A DNA stretch of 64,000 bases, from the NCBI RefSeq assembly GCF_018129025.1, contig NZ_JAAEDI010000008.1:62001-126000 (forward strand), read 5' to 3'. The notes under the pieces are model-generated. The model was not told where the DNA came from. It ran no database searches and worked only from the letters and a program-made list of their open reading frames with translations. Source of the DNA: Neoroseomonas terrae (GTDB lineage Bacteria; Pseudomonadota; Alphaproteobacteria; Acetobacterales; Acetobacteraceae). Of the stretch, positions 19,457 through 28,208 are shown one piece after another. The translations under genes were made by a program, and so were the position numbers. Numbering within the stretch: position 1 is the stretch's first letter; each line of letters begins with the position of its first letter.

Positions 19457-22400
19457 TCACGGCTGGATCGTGATCCGCCCCGTATTCTGGCGTGCGAAGA
19501 TCCCCGGCCGGTACATGTCCTGCGCTTCCGCGCCCGGCAGTTCGAACGTCCCGGGGGTCACCGCGCGCAGCCGCACGGCAACGCGGGCGAAGGGCCGGGA
19601 CTGCGTGATCGTCACCGCTGCCGCGTAGCGGTCGTCGAGCGCCGGCTGGCTGTCCACTTCGGTCAGCGTGCCGAGCCACGGCATGCCGGCGATATCGCCG
19701 GCCGGCAGGCGGGAGGCGATTTCCCAGCCTGCGGGCAGGCCCTGGGTCAGCATGGCTTCGTGCCGTTCGTTGGTTTCGGAGCGCAGTTCCATCAGCAGGA
19801 TGAAGGAGGTGTTCTGCGACACCGCGTCGAGGTTCAGCGGTTCGCCGTTCAGCGCGAAGAAGCGGCGGGTGACGCGGAAGCCTTCGCGGCCGGCGGGGAG
19901 CGGCTGGCGCGGGATGCCGGTGATCGACACGGCCTGCCACACAGGCGCGGCGCCGATGTTGCGCGCGGTGCCGGAGGCGGTGAGCGGTGTGACCACCACC
20001 GCCTGCGGCGGCAGGGCGGACCCGTTCACCGCGACGTTGGCGGCGCGCATGCCCTGGCCGAGCACCTGGGCGGCGAGCACCGCCCAGGCCTGTTCCTGCG
20101 TGCTGGTGCGGTTCGGCGTGAAGTCGGCGCCGGGCAGCACGGACATGGCCTGGGTCATGCGGCCCGGCAGCAGCCCGCTTTCGCGCAGCATCATCGTGGT
20201 GGCCAGCGCGTCGCGGGGGGCGTTGCCGTAGTCGAAGGACCAGAAGCGCCGGCCGGTCGCGGCGAGGGCGGCGGTGAAGGCCTGCTCGGCGCGGGCGTTG
20301 TCGCCGCCGCGGGCGAAGGTGGCGGCGAGTTGCGCGCGGGAGAGCTGCGTCGGCATGTCGTTCAGCACTTCAACGAGCCGGCGCGCGGCGCCGAGGCGCG
20401 GCTGGCCGGCCAGTGCCATCGCGTACAGGCGATAGGCCTGGGAGGCGCGTTCCTCCGGCGTCTCGGTGCTGGTGTCCTCGATGGCGTCATCGAGGAAGCG
20501 CAGCGCCTCGCGCATCGCGCCTTCCGGCACGGTGGCGCCGGCGGTGCGGGCGCGGAGCAGCGCCTCGACGGCATAGGGCGTCAGCCATTGCTGGGTCTCG
20601 CCGCTGGCGCTCCACATGGCGAAGGAGCCGTCATAGCGCTGGCGGTCGAGGATGGCGTCCACCGCGCGTTGCAGGCGGATGGCGCGTTCCGGGTCGGCCT
20701 CGCCGGCGAGGCCCGCCGAGAGGGCGAGGGCGCGGGAGGCGGATTGCTCGAGGCAGGCGAGCGGGAAGTCCTCGACCGCGCGCAGCATCGCCGCCGGGTC
20801 GAAGCGCACCGCCGCGCCGAAGGACGCGCTGGCCCGCCAAGCGCCGGTGACGTAGCGGTCGGCCGGGACGGTCAGCGGCAGCTCGACGCCGGGCGGGAGT
20901 TCCGCACCCGCCACTTCCGTCGTGCGCGGGCGGGAGGAGCGGATGGTGATCCGGCTCTCGCGTTCGACACGGAAGTTGTTCGGGCCGGTGACGGCGAGGC
21001 GCAGGACGCCCTCGCCCCCTTCCGTCGCGCGCAGCGTGGTGAAGGGCTGGGCGCGCGCGCCGGTCGCGAGCGTTGCCGCGAGGCGCGACGGGCCGTCGAT
21101 GGCGATGCCGCCGGCGGCCGTCAGCTGCGCGACGATCTCGCCGGCGGGCAGCTCGATGTTGTGCAGCAGGACGGAGAGCCGGGCTTCGTCGCCGGGCGCG
21201 AGGAAGCGGGGCAGCAGCGCTTCCGCCACCACCTGATCGCGCACCGTCAGCGCGCGGGCGGCCGCGCCGACGCGGGTGCCTTCCCAGGCGACCACCATCA
21301 GCCGCAGCTCGCCCGCGAAGTCGGGAATGTCGAGCGGCACCATGGCAACGCCGTCCGGCCCCGCGCGCACCACGCCGGAGAACAGCGAGACGAGGCGCTG
21401 CGGCGGCTGGATGGAATCCGCCCCGTCGCTCTCGTCGCCGCCCTGGCGCAACAGGGCGAGTTCACCCTCGGCCGGGGCGATCAGCCGGCCGTAGTCGTCG
21501 CGGATATCGACGCCAAGCCGGCGGCGGCCGAGGAAATGCGCCATCGGGTCGGGGTTGGCGAAGTTGGTCAGGCGCAGAATGCCCTCATCCACCGCGGCGA
21601 GGGTGAGCTGCACCGGCCCGGCCGCGTTGGTGACGCGGACCGGGATCTCGACGCGCTGGCGCGGGCGGACCAGCGCTGGCGTGTCGATGGCGACGCCGAG
21701 GGTGCGCGGTGCCGGGTCGATGCCGATCCAGGCGAGGCCGAGGCCACGGCCGGGCTGGCCCTGCCGCGTTTCGCCAGGGCGGAAGACGGTGACGGCGACA
21801 TAGGCGCCGGGCCCCCAGGAGGCATCGACCGGCACCTCGATCTCGGTGCCGCCCTCGGCGACGGTGATGTCGCGCAGGGAGATAAGCCGATCGGTCATGA
21901 CCGTCACGCTGGCGCGGCCGGCGAAGGGCGGGGTGATGCGGATGCGCGCCGTGTCGCCGGGCATGTAGCTGCGGCGGTCGGCCGCGACGTCCACGCGGTC
22001 GGGCACTTCCGCGCTCTCGGTGCCGGCCCAGCCGGAGCGGAAGCGGATCGAGGTGATGCCGAGCCCGTTGGCGTCCGTGACCTCCAGCCGGTAGCGGCCG
22101 AATTGCAGGTTGCGGGCGAAGCGGGCGGGCCGCTGGGCGGTGACGCGGATTTCCTGCGCGTCGACCGGCTCGTCGCGCCACACGGTTTCCCACCGCGCGA
22201 TCGACCCGCGCACCACGATGCGCCAGTTCGGTCGTTCGCGGACGAGGCGGACGCGCAGCGTGGCCGGCACGGCCTGACCTGCGGGGGAGACGGCGGCGAT
22301 GTCGAACGCGGCTTCGGTGCCGGCATCGATCGCGTCGTTCTCGAAGGCGGGGCGGACGGCGAGCATCGTGCCGCGGGCTCGCACGGGCACGGAGAAGCGC

Positions 22401-24559
22401 GTGCGCGTCTCGCGGCCGCCGGGCTCGCTGACCGACACCGTCACCTCGCCCTTCACCGGGCGCGTGGTGTCGGGCGCCTGCGCCAGGTCGAGCATCAGGG
22501 TCGTGCGGCCCTGGTCGTCCGTCTCCGGGATCTCGAAGGTCAGGAGGTCGGGGGCGAATTGCTCCTGCGCGAGGCCGAAGCGCCAGCCGCGCCAGGCCTC
22601 GAAGGGCTCGGGATCGGTCAGCAGGCGCATCTCGGCCTGACCTGACAGGCCCGTGCCGGGCGCGCCGTAGAGGAAGCGCGCGGTCACGGGCACCGGCAGG
22701 TTCTGGCCCGGCACCAGCGGACCCGGCGCGGGGCCGGCCTCGACGGCGAGGCGCTCGGGCAGGAAGGCCTCGACGCGGAAGGTGGTGCGGCCGACCGGCG
22801 GCGCGTCAGGGTCGGTCAGCGCTTCCAGCGTCCAGACGCCGAAGGTGGCACCGGCGGACAGGCGCACCGGCCAGTAGATGGCGCCGCCATCCTGGCGCGG
22901 CGGGACGTATTCGGCGGCGACCTGCCCGTTCGGACGGCGCAGGCGCAGGCGCACCGGCAGGTCGAGCGGGCGGCCGGCGGGATCGCGGATCAGGGCGGCG
23001 GCGTTCACCGTCTCGCCGGGGCGGAAGATGCCGCGGTCGAGCCACAGGAAGGCGTCCACCGGGCCCGGCTGCGGCAGGCCGGTGGCGCCGCGGTCGGACA
23101 GGTCGAAGGACGCGGCTTCGAGCGAAAGGGAGGCGAGGTCGTCCGCCGTCTCGGCATGCACGGCGACAGGGGCGAGCGGGCCGGTGCCACGGGTGATGGC
23201 GGCGGGGAAGCGCGCCAGCCCGTCGGCGTCGGTGCGCGCCTCGGCCAGGATGTCGTTGTTGCGCGCCATCAGCATCACGCGCAGCCCTTCGGTGGCTGCG
23301 GCGGACTGGAAGGACCGCGCCTGCACGGCGATGCCGTCGGCGCCGCGCCAGGCGGTCAGGCCGATATCGGTGACGAAGAAGGGCAGTACCGCGCCATCGC
23401 CGCCGCCGCGGCGGGCGTCGGCGTTGCGCACGATCAGCATGTAGGCGCCGGGGCTGGCGTTGCGGAGCACATCCGGCAGCGGCAGGGCGGAGCGCAAGGT
23501 CCGGTTTGGCTGTACGCCGCGCAGCTCGGCGCGGCCGTCCCACATGACGCGGCCCCATTCGTCGGTGGTCGATGTGGCGGACCAGGAGTCGACGGACTCG
23601 CCGGGGCGCCATTCGCGGCCGAGGGCGACGAGGTTGCGCTCCCCGATGCGCACCACGCGCATCGTCATGTTGGTGACGTTGATGGTGGCGATGCCGATGC
23701 GCGGGTCCTGGCCGCGGGGGAGGATGAAGCTGCTGGTGTCGAAGGCGATGCGCGGGTCGCGGTTCGGCATGGCGACGTTGACCGTCGTTTCCTGCCGCAG
23801 GTTCTGGCGGTCCTCCCCGGGCAAGCCGGCGCGCAGGATCAGCCGGGTGGTCGCACCCCAGGGCAGGCCGGCCACACAGAGCTGGTCGCCTTCGCGCTCC
23901 ACCGCCAGGGACGGAACCGGCGGGTCGGCACGGATCCAGTCGGCGGGGTTCCAGTCGGTGCGCCGCGCCGGCGGGTTGGTGAAGGTGAGGCAGGCGCGGG
24001 CCGGTTCGGCTTCCGCCTCCGGCGCCACGCGGCGGACCAGCATGCCGGCGGCGCGGCGCGCGGCTTCGAGCTGTTGGCGGTGCTCGGGGCTGTCGAGGCG
24101 CTCGAGCACGGCCTCCAGCGCCTCGATCTGCTGGACCGGGCGGTCCATGCGCCGCAGCGCCGCCGCAATCACGAGGAGGGCCGGAATCTCGGGCTGGCCA
24201 TAGGGGGCGAGCTGGAAGGCGCGCCACGCGGCCTGAAGCGCGCGCTGGTTGTTGGGCGGCGCGCGGTTGAGCTGCGACTGGGCAAGCCCGAGCCAATGGG
24301 TACCGTTGGCCTGGCTGAGGCCGATCCGTTCCTCCAGCGCCGCGGCGGCGGCGGCGAAGTCGCGACGCCCGAGGGCCTCGGCGGCCCGTTGCTCGGCGGC
24401 GGCGCGCTGCTGTGACGAACCGCCCGCGGGGAAGCGCGTCTGCATCTCCCGCTGATACGCGCCCGCATCACGACTGAGCCCAGGCAGGTCGAAGGATTGC
24501 GCCACAGCGACTGTCGGGAAGGCGAGTGCCAGCACGAGGAGCAGGCGGATCAATCGCAT
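19457..24559 (-). CDS. Bacterial alpha-2-macroglobulin with thioester (YfhM type)
   Basis: A 1700-aa periplasmic protein that traps proteases. The N-terminal signal peptide (MRLIRLLLVLALAFPTVAVA) has an AVA-Q cleavage site and no lipobox Cys, so it is probably soluble or held by other contacts, unlike lipoprotein YfhM of E. coli. MG-type beta domains fill the first two thirds. The thioester motif C-L-E-Q is intact, with Cys1269 and Gln1272, followed by the alpha-helical TED domain (repeated ALSAGLAGEAD and AQAYRLYAMALAG patterns) and a C-terminal MG domain. It precedes pbpC, as in many Gram-negative genomes where PBP1C and the macroglobulin act together on envelope breaches. Confidence 0.93.
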   Translation of the reverse strand: MRLIRLLLVLALAFPTVAVAQSFDLPGLSRDAGAYQREMQTRFPAGGSSQQRAAAEQRAAEALGRRDFAAAAAALEERIGLSQANGTHWLGLAQSQLNRAPPNNQRALQAAWRAFQLAPYGQPEIPALLVIAAALRRMDRPVQQIEALEAVLERLDSPEHRQQLEAARRAAGMLVRRVAPEAEAEPARACLTFTNPPARRTDWNPADWIRADPPVPSLAVEREGDQLCVAGLPWGATTRLILRAGLPGEDRQNLRQETTVNVAMPNRDPRIAFDTSSFILPRGQDPRIGIATINVTNMTMRVVRIGERNLVALGREWRPGESVDSWSATSTTDEWGRVMWDGRAELRGVQPNRTLRSALPLPDVLRNASPGAYMLIVRNADARRGGGDGAVLPFFVTDIGLTAWRGADGIAVQARSFQSAAATEGLRVMLMARNNDILAEARTDADGLARFPAAITRGTGPLAPVAVHAETADDLASLSLEAASFDLSDRGATGLPQPGPVDAFLWLDRGIFRPGETVNAAALIRDPAGRPLDLPVRLRLRRPNGQVAAEYVPPRQDGGAIYWPVRLSAGATFGVWTLEALTDPDAPPVGRTTFRVEAFLPERLAVEAGPAPGPLVPGQNLPVPVTARFLYGAPGTGLSGQAEMRLLTDPEPFEAWRGWRFGLAQEQFAPDLLTFEIPETDDQGRTTLMLDLAQAPDTTRPVKGEVTVSVSEPGGRETRTRFSVPVRARGTMLAVRPAFENDAIDAGTEAAFDIAAVSPAGQAVPATLRVRLVRERPNWRIVVRGSIARWETVWRDEPVDAQEIRVTAQRPARFARNLQFGRYRLEVTDANGLGITSIRFRSGWAGTESAEVPDRVDVAADRRSYMPGDTARIRITPPFAGRASVTVMTDRLISLRDITVAEGGTEIEVPVDASWGPGAYVAVTVFRPGETRQGQPGRGLGLAWIGIDPAPRTLGVAIDTPALVRPRQRVEIPVRVTNAAGPVQLTLAAVDEGILRLTNFANPDPMAHFLGRRRLGVDIRDDYGRLIAPAEGELALLRQGGDESDGADSIQPPQRLVSLFSGVVRAGPDGVAMVPLDIPDFAGELRLMVVAWEGTRVGAAARALTVRDQVVAEALLPRFLAPGDEARLSVLLHNIELPAGEIVAQLTAAGGIAIDGPSRLAATLATGARAQPFTTLRATEGGEGVLRLAVTGPNNFRVERESRITIRSSRPRTTEVAGAELPPGVELPLTVPADRYVTGAWRASASFGAAVRFDPAAMLRAVEDFPLACLEQSASRALALSAGLAGEADPERAIRLQRAVDAILDRQRYDGSFAMWSASGETQQWLTPYAVEALLRARTAGATVPEGAMREALRFLDDAIEDTSTETPEERASQAYRLYAMALAGQPRLGAARRLVEVLNDMPTQLSRAQLAATFARGGDNARAEQAFTAALAATGRRFWSFDYGNAPRDALATTMMLRESGLLPGRMTQAMSVLPGADFTPNRTSTQEQAWAVLAAQVLGQGMRAANVAVNGSALPPQAVVVTPLTASGTARNIGAAPVWQAVSITGIPRQPLPAGREGFRVTRRFFALNGEPLNLDAVSQNTSFILLMELRSETNERHEAMLTQGLPAGWEIASRLPAGDIAGMPWLGTLTEVDSQPALDDRYAAAVTITQSRPFARVAVRLRAVTPGTFELPGAEAQDMYRPGIFARQNTGRITIQP

Positions 24560-24670
24560 GGCGGGGCGTTCCGGTCGTTATTTAAGGCGGCGGGATCATG
24601 GCACGCGCCGGCATGGCGCGCACGCGGGCAGGGGGCGCCAGGGCGGTGAGCTGCATCACCTGCCGCGGCA

Positions 24671-25651
24671 TCACCGGGATAGCCCCGGCTGCGTTGCGGG
24701 AAGCATCGACACGTCCTGCAGCACGAGGCGCTCACCATCGATGGCGAGGCGAGCCTCCCCGCGACCCGCAGGCGTATCGCCGCGGAACAGGCGGAAAGTC
24801 GCGACCATGCGTTCGGGGTCGAGGGCGGTGACGCCGTTTTCCAGGCCGAGCGGCAGGCGCGGTGGCAGCGTGGCGAGCCAGACCTCGGCGTCGATGTCCT
24901 GCCATATGCGGAAAGTCGCGGGGCCGGCGCGGCGATAGAGCAGCGGGATCGGCCCGCCGGCGGTGCCGGTTTCCGCGCATGGCAGGTAGAGCAGCGTGTC
25001 CTGGCCGTGGCGGACCAGCCGCGGGCGCATACAACTCGCTTCGGTCAGGCGCTCCGCGACATCGACGGTCCATTCGCCCGGCTGGCCGCCGGAGAATACG
25101 AGCACCGCGGTCTCGTGCGGGATCTCGCCGGTCGGGTCGGGCGGGTACTCATAGAGTGCAAAGGCGAAGCGACGGCCATCGACGGTGCCGAGGGTGCCAA
25201 ACTCAGCCACCCGGCAGGACCGGCGCTGGGCAGCGGCGCCGTCCGAGGAGGGCAGGGCGAGGCAGGTGCTGCGGAGGCGGCGCTCCGGCGCTTCCTCGAG
25301 CCCATGGGTCGAGAACCAGCCATTCTCCGTGCGCAGCGCGGCAAGGCGCGCCTGCAGTCCCTGGCGGATCGCCGCCGGGTTCTGGCCGGCGTCCCGCCTC
25401 AGCCGTGCCATGGCGGCGTCGTCCCGCTCACGCAGCCCGCGGCGCCAGGCGATGCCCGTCATGGTGCTGCGATAGGCGTCGACCTCGGCGGCGAGAGCGG
25501 ACAGGCCAGGATCTGAGCAGACGGTGCGGTCGAAGGCATCGGCCGGGGCGCGGCAGTCGATGGCGGCGTGGGCAGCGTTCGGCAGCAGCGCGACGAGGCC
25601 GAGCGCCGCCGCGACGGCGGCTCCACGGATGACGGAAGCAACGGGGATCAC
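24671..25651 (-). CDS. Secreted LprI-like protein, 326 aa
   Basis: The N-terminus from the GTG at 25651 (MIPVASVIRGAAVAAALG) forms a signal peptide ending NAAHA-A. The mature start AIDCRAPADAFDRTVCSDPGL followed by VDAYRSTM fits the LprI/DUF1311 pattern (Cys-x8-x10-Cys, then L-x4-D-x2-Y) seen in lysozyme-inhibitor-like proteins. The remaining 230 residues contain no domain I know. It lies 111 bp upstream of the macroglobulin gene on the same strand, which suggests a shared envelope-defence role. An upstream ATG at 25771 is possible but would add a polar 40-residue stretch before the signal. Confidence 0.65.
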   Translation of the reverse strand: MIPVASVIRGAAVAAALGLVALLPNAAHAAIDCRAPADAFDRTVCSDPGLSALAAEVDAYRSTMTGIAWRRGLRERDDAAMARLRRDAGQNPAAIRQGLQARLAALRTENGWFSTHGLEEAPERRLRSTCLALPSSDGAAAQRRSCRVAEFGTLGTVDGRRFAFALYEYPPDPTGEIPHETAVLVFSGGQPGEWTVDVAERLTEASCMRPRLVRHGQDTLLYLPCAETGTAGGPIPLLYRRAGPATFRIWQDIDAEVWLATLPPRLPLGLENGVTALDPERMVATFRLFRGDTPAGRGEARLAIDGERLVLQDVSMLPATQPGLSR

Positions 25652-25842
25652 GGGTCGGTCAGGCCCCTCGGATGGACATGGCGTGGCCGCCGAGTTGGCC
25701 CAGGCATCGCGGCAGCGTCTACGAAACCCTGCATGCGGCGCGATGACATCGTCGCGACGACGCGAAGTCATTGCTGCGACGTCCTGCGGTGATCCAGGAT
25801 ACCGGCAATCCCCGCGACACAGGCGGGGAATGGGAGGATGCG

Positions 25843-26817
25843 ATGCCGATCACCACGCCTCTGCGGCGTCGGCCGCTGCTGGCCGCCGCCACCGCGCTCG
25901 CCACGCCCCGTGCCCTGCATGCCCAGGGAAGCTGGCCCAACCGGCCGATCACCATGGTCGCGCCCTATCCGCCCGGCGGTACGACCGATCTTTCCATCCG
26001 GCCCATCACGGAACCGATGCAGCGCATCCTGGGCCAGCCCATCGTCATCGAGAATCGCGCCGGCGCCGGCGGGACGATCGGCGCGCAGTACGTCGCGCAG
26101 GCGCGGGACGGGCACACCTTCCTCGCCTTCCCCTGCGCGGTGATGGTGATCGCGCAGCACGTGATGAACCTGTCCTTCGATCCATCGACCGCCTTCACGC
26201 CGGTGGCGATGACCTGCTTCGCCTATGGCGTGGTCGCGGCAAATCCATCCGTGCCGTTCCGCGACGTCGCCGGGCTGATCGCCCACGCCAAGGCGAACCC
26301 GGGCGCCCTGCGCTTCGGCTCCGCGGGGAACGGCACGATCACGCAGCTCAGCGGCGAGCTGTTCGCCGAGCAGACCGGCATCCGCCTGGAACACGTGCCC
26401 TATCGAGGCTCCGCCCCGTCGCTCGTCGACCTGCTGGGCGGGCGCGTGCAACTGCTGTTCGACGCCGTAGCACTGCCGGCGGTGCGGGAAGGTCGGGCCG
26501 TGCCGATCGCCACCCTCGCCGAACGACGCAACCCCGACCTGCCCGATGTGCCGACGCTGGCCGATGCAGGCCACCCGAACGCGCTCGCCGTGCCGTGGTA
26601 CGGGGTGATGGCGCCGGCCGGGACACCGATGGAGCACGTGGACCGGCTGGCCTCCGCGATCGGCGAGTCCCTCGGCCAGCCCGCCACCGCGCAGGGGATG
26701 GCGCTGATGAGCATGGCGCCGACCTTCGAACGGGGGGAAGTCTTCGCGAACCGGTTGGCTCGGGAGCGGGACGTGTATGGCGGGCTGGTGCGGCGGATCG
26801 GGATACAGCCGTCGTAG
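25843..26817 (+). CDS. Bug/TctC-family tripartite tricarboxylate receptor (1)
   Basis: A 324-aa periplasmic binding protein. The signal sequence (RRRPLLAAATALATPRALHAQ) is followed by WPNRPITMVAPYPPGGTTD, which carries the PYPPGG loop typical of Bug receptors. VIENRAGAGGTIGA and HVPYRGSAPSLVDLLGGRVQ are the second and third family blocks. A GGGAGG site lies 5 bp before the ATG at 25843. No TctA/TctB permease is nearby, which is usual for these expanded receptor families, so its ligand (carboxylate or aromatic acid) is open. A strong repeat hairpin follows the stop by 23 bp. Confidence 0.9.
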   Translation: MPITTPLRRRPLLAAATALATPRALHAQGSWPNRPITMVAPYPPGGTTDLSIRPITEPMQRILGQPIVIENRAGAGGTIGAQYVAQARDGHTFLAFPCAVMVIAQHVMNLSFDPSTAFTPVAMTCFAYGVVAANPSVPFRDVAGLIAHAKANPGALRFGSAGNGTITQLSGELFAEQTGIRLEHVPYRGSAPSLVDLLGGRVQLLFDAVALPAVREGRAVPIATLAERRNPDLPDVPTLADAGHPNALAVPWYGVMAPAGTPMEHVDRLASAIGESLGQPATAQGMALMSMAPTFERGEVFANRLARERDVYGGLVRRIGIQPS

Positions 26818-26840
26818 TTGGGGCTGGTGGGGAGTTGGGA

Positions 26841-26922
26841 TCGGAGAGGGGCGCCGCCCCTCTCCGAACCTCACCCCGCCAGGCCATGGATGGCCTGGAC
26901 CGCCGTTACTTGGCGCTGGGCG
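26841..26922 (+). repeat. Dispersed two-hairpin intergenic repeat, copy 5
   Basis: Hairpin 26841-26867 has a perfect 13-bp stem TCGGAGAGGGGCG with a one-base centre. Hairpin 26879-26898 has stem CCAGGCCA with loop TGGA. The linker GAACCTCACCCCG and tail TTGGCGCTGGGC match other copies. It starts 23 bp after the receptor gene stop. Confidence 0.8.
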
Positions 26923-26997
26923 CGGAGGTCGCGCCCTGATCCCCCCAAGCCCTGTTATGCGCAGAGCCGTAGTAGGACGACGGTCGTACGCGCTGCG

Positions 26998-27075
26998 CGC
27001 AGTGCCAGATTGAGGTTTGCAAAGGCCCTTCGGCCTTTGCCGGGGTAGGGTTCGGGAAGGGGCAGAGCCCCTTCC
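26998..27075 (-). repeat. Dispersed two-hairpin intergenic repeat, copy 6
   Basis: Hairpin 27019-27040 has stem GCAAAGGCC with loop CTTC. Hairpin 27055-27075 has stem GGAAGGGGC with loop AGA. It is inverted relative to copy 5 and lies 75 bp from it, so the two copies face each other across 26923-26997. The remainder of 26818-27218 shows no gene. Confidence 0.75.
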
Positions 27076-27218
27076 TGATCCGACCGCCGCCAATCCTCGC
27101 GTTGCGAGCCAACGTGAAGCGGGCTCGCGTCGGTGCAGTCGGAGATAGGCAACGCCCTCCCGGTCTCTCGTTATCGCGCCGGTAGCGTTCGAGAGATCCC
27201 ACGGCGACGGCCAGGGCG

Positions 27219-27494
27219 CTACCGCGCTGCCGGTCGCAATGCCCGCCAGCCGAGCCACACCACTAGCGTCGCGACGAGCACCGTCAGGAACGCCACGCCG
27301 AGCACAACGAGGGATTCGAAGTCGGCGAAGGATTCGCAGCAGCCGCCGGTGCCGTACCAGTCCAGCAACGTCGTGCGCACTGCGTCGGGCAGGGGTGGGA
27401 AGCTATCCGGGTTGCGCATCCACCAGAAAGCGAGGCCGACCGATCCGAGGACGAGCCAGAGCCACAGAAGGGCGTAGCGCAGGACGGGTCGCAA
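27219..27494 (-). CDS. Small two-helix membrane protein next to the DUF2778 gene
   Basis: A 91-aa protein of no named family. Two hydrophobic helices (about residues 6-25 and 62-86) enclose a roughly 35-residue loop with PDSFPPLPDAV and the Cys pair GTGGCCESF. The start is TTG at 27494, 6 bp after the DUF2778 stop, with AGGAG overlapping that stop at a good distance, so the two genes are translationally coupled. If the loop faces the periplasm it could be an immunity protein against the neighbouring L,D-transpeptidase-fold enzyme. This is inferred from gene order only. Confidence 0.6.
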   Translation of the reverse strand: MRPVLRYALLWLWLVLGSVGLAFWWMRNPDSFPPLPDAVRTTLLDWYGTGGCCESFADFESLVVLGVAFLTVLVATLVVWLGWRALRPAAR

Positions 27495-27500
27495 CGCGGG

Positions 27501-27971
27501 CTACTCCTGCCCGCAGCGCACGGTGACGCTGCCATAGGCCGTCAGCGCGCTGCCCGGCACGGGCTGTGGCGTCTCGCTGAGCAGCAGGTTGCGCACCCGC
27601 TGGAAGTCGTTCCAGTTCTCGACGGTGATGCAGCCCTGGCTGATGCCGAGCGGCCCCTTGGGGTGCAGGCGGAAATTGCCGCGGCTGACCTCGTCGCACA
27701 GCATGGCGTCGTCGAGGCTGCCATCATCGGCGAAAAGGGCGAACCATTCGCTCTTGCCGCTCCACCAGTCGCGCACGCCGCCGAGGATGCCGCCGGTAGG
27801 GCGATCGACGATGTGGTAGGTGCCGGGCGGGATTGGCCCCTGGTTCACAAAGCAGGCGGAGGCGCAGCGATTCACATTGTCGCTGAGGCCGGAGAAGGCC
27901 GGGACGGAGAGATCGCTGCGGACCAGGGTGCTCATCGGTTGGTCGTTCAGCACGAACTGCCAGGCGGACAT
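27501..27971 (-). CDS. DUF2778 (Tlde1-like) L,D-transpeptidase-fold protein
   Basis: A 156-aa protein with the DUF2778 pattern: IPPGTYHIVDRPTGG, then the catalytic block RLHPKGPLGISQGCITV, in which His103 and Cys114 are the expected catalytic pair of the YkuD-related fold. Characterised relatives (Tlde1 of Salmonella) are type VI effectors that cut or exchange peptidoglycan tetrapeptides in the target periplasm. There is no signal peptide, as expected for an injected effector. Three further cysteines lie near residues 36-40 and 92. No type VI component is visible in this window. It might instead be a housekeeping protein of the same domain family. Confidence 0.7.
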   Translation of the reverse strand: MSAWQFVLNDQPMSTLVRSDLSVPAFSGLSDNVNRCASACFVNQGPIPPGTYHIVDRPTGGILGGVRDWWSGKSEWFALFADDGSLDDAMLCDEVSRGNFRLHPKGPLGISQGCITVENWNDFQRVRNLLLSETPQPVPGSALTAYGSVTVRCGQE

Positions 27972-28208
27972 GCGGGAGGCTCCGTTGAGATGTCGGGAAC
28001 AGGCCTACCGCCCCGGATCGAAAGAACTACTGACAGCTCCGTGTCGGCTGGATGACGGTCTGAACCGCTTCGCAGCGCCGCGCTGTGCTGCCCGCGTCGC
28101 GACGACGAGGGCGGAACGGCGGAGGGCCGCCGCTGCCGCGCGCGATCCGGTCGCCATGCGGTGATGCGCGGCGGCGGGGCTCCCGATCTTTTGTTCGGAT
28201 GATTCCCG

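Noticed and set aside
19259-22645. 1128-codon plus-strand open frame
   Set aside because: It lies wholly antisense to the alpha-2-macroglobulin gene; its composition is the usual high-GC shadow with long Arg/Gly/Ala runs and no domain.
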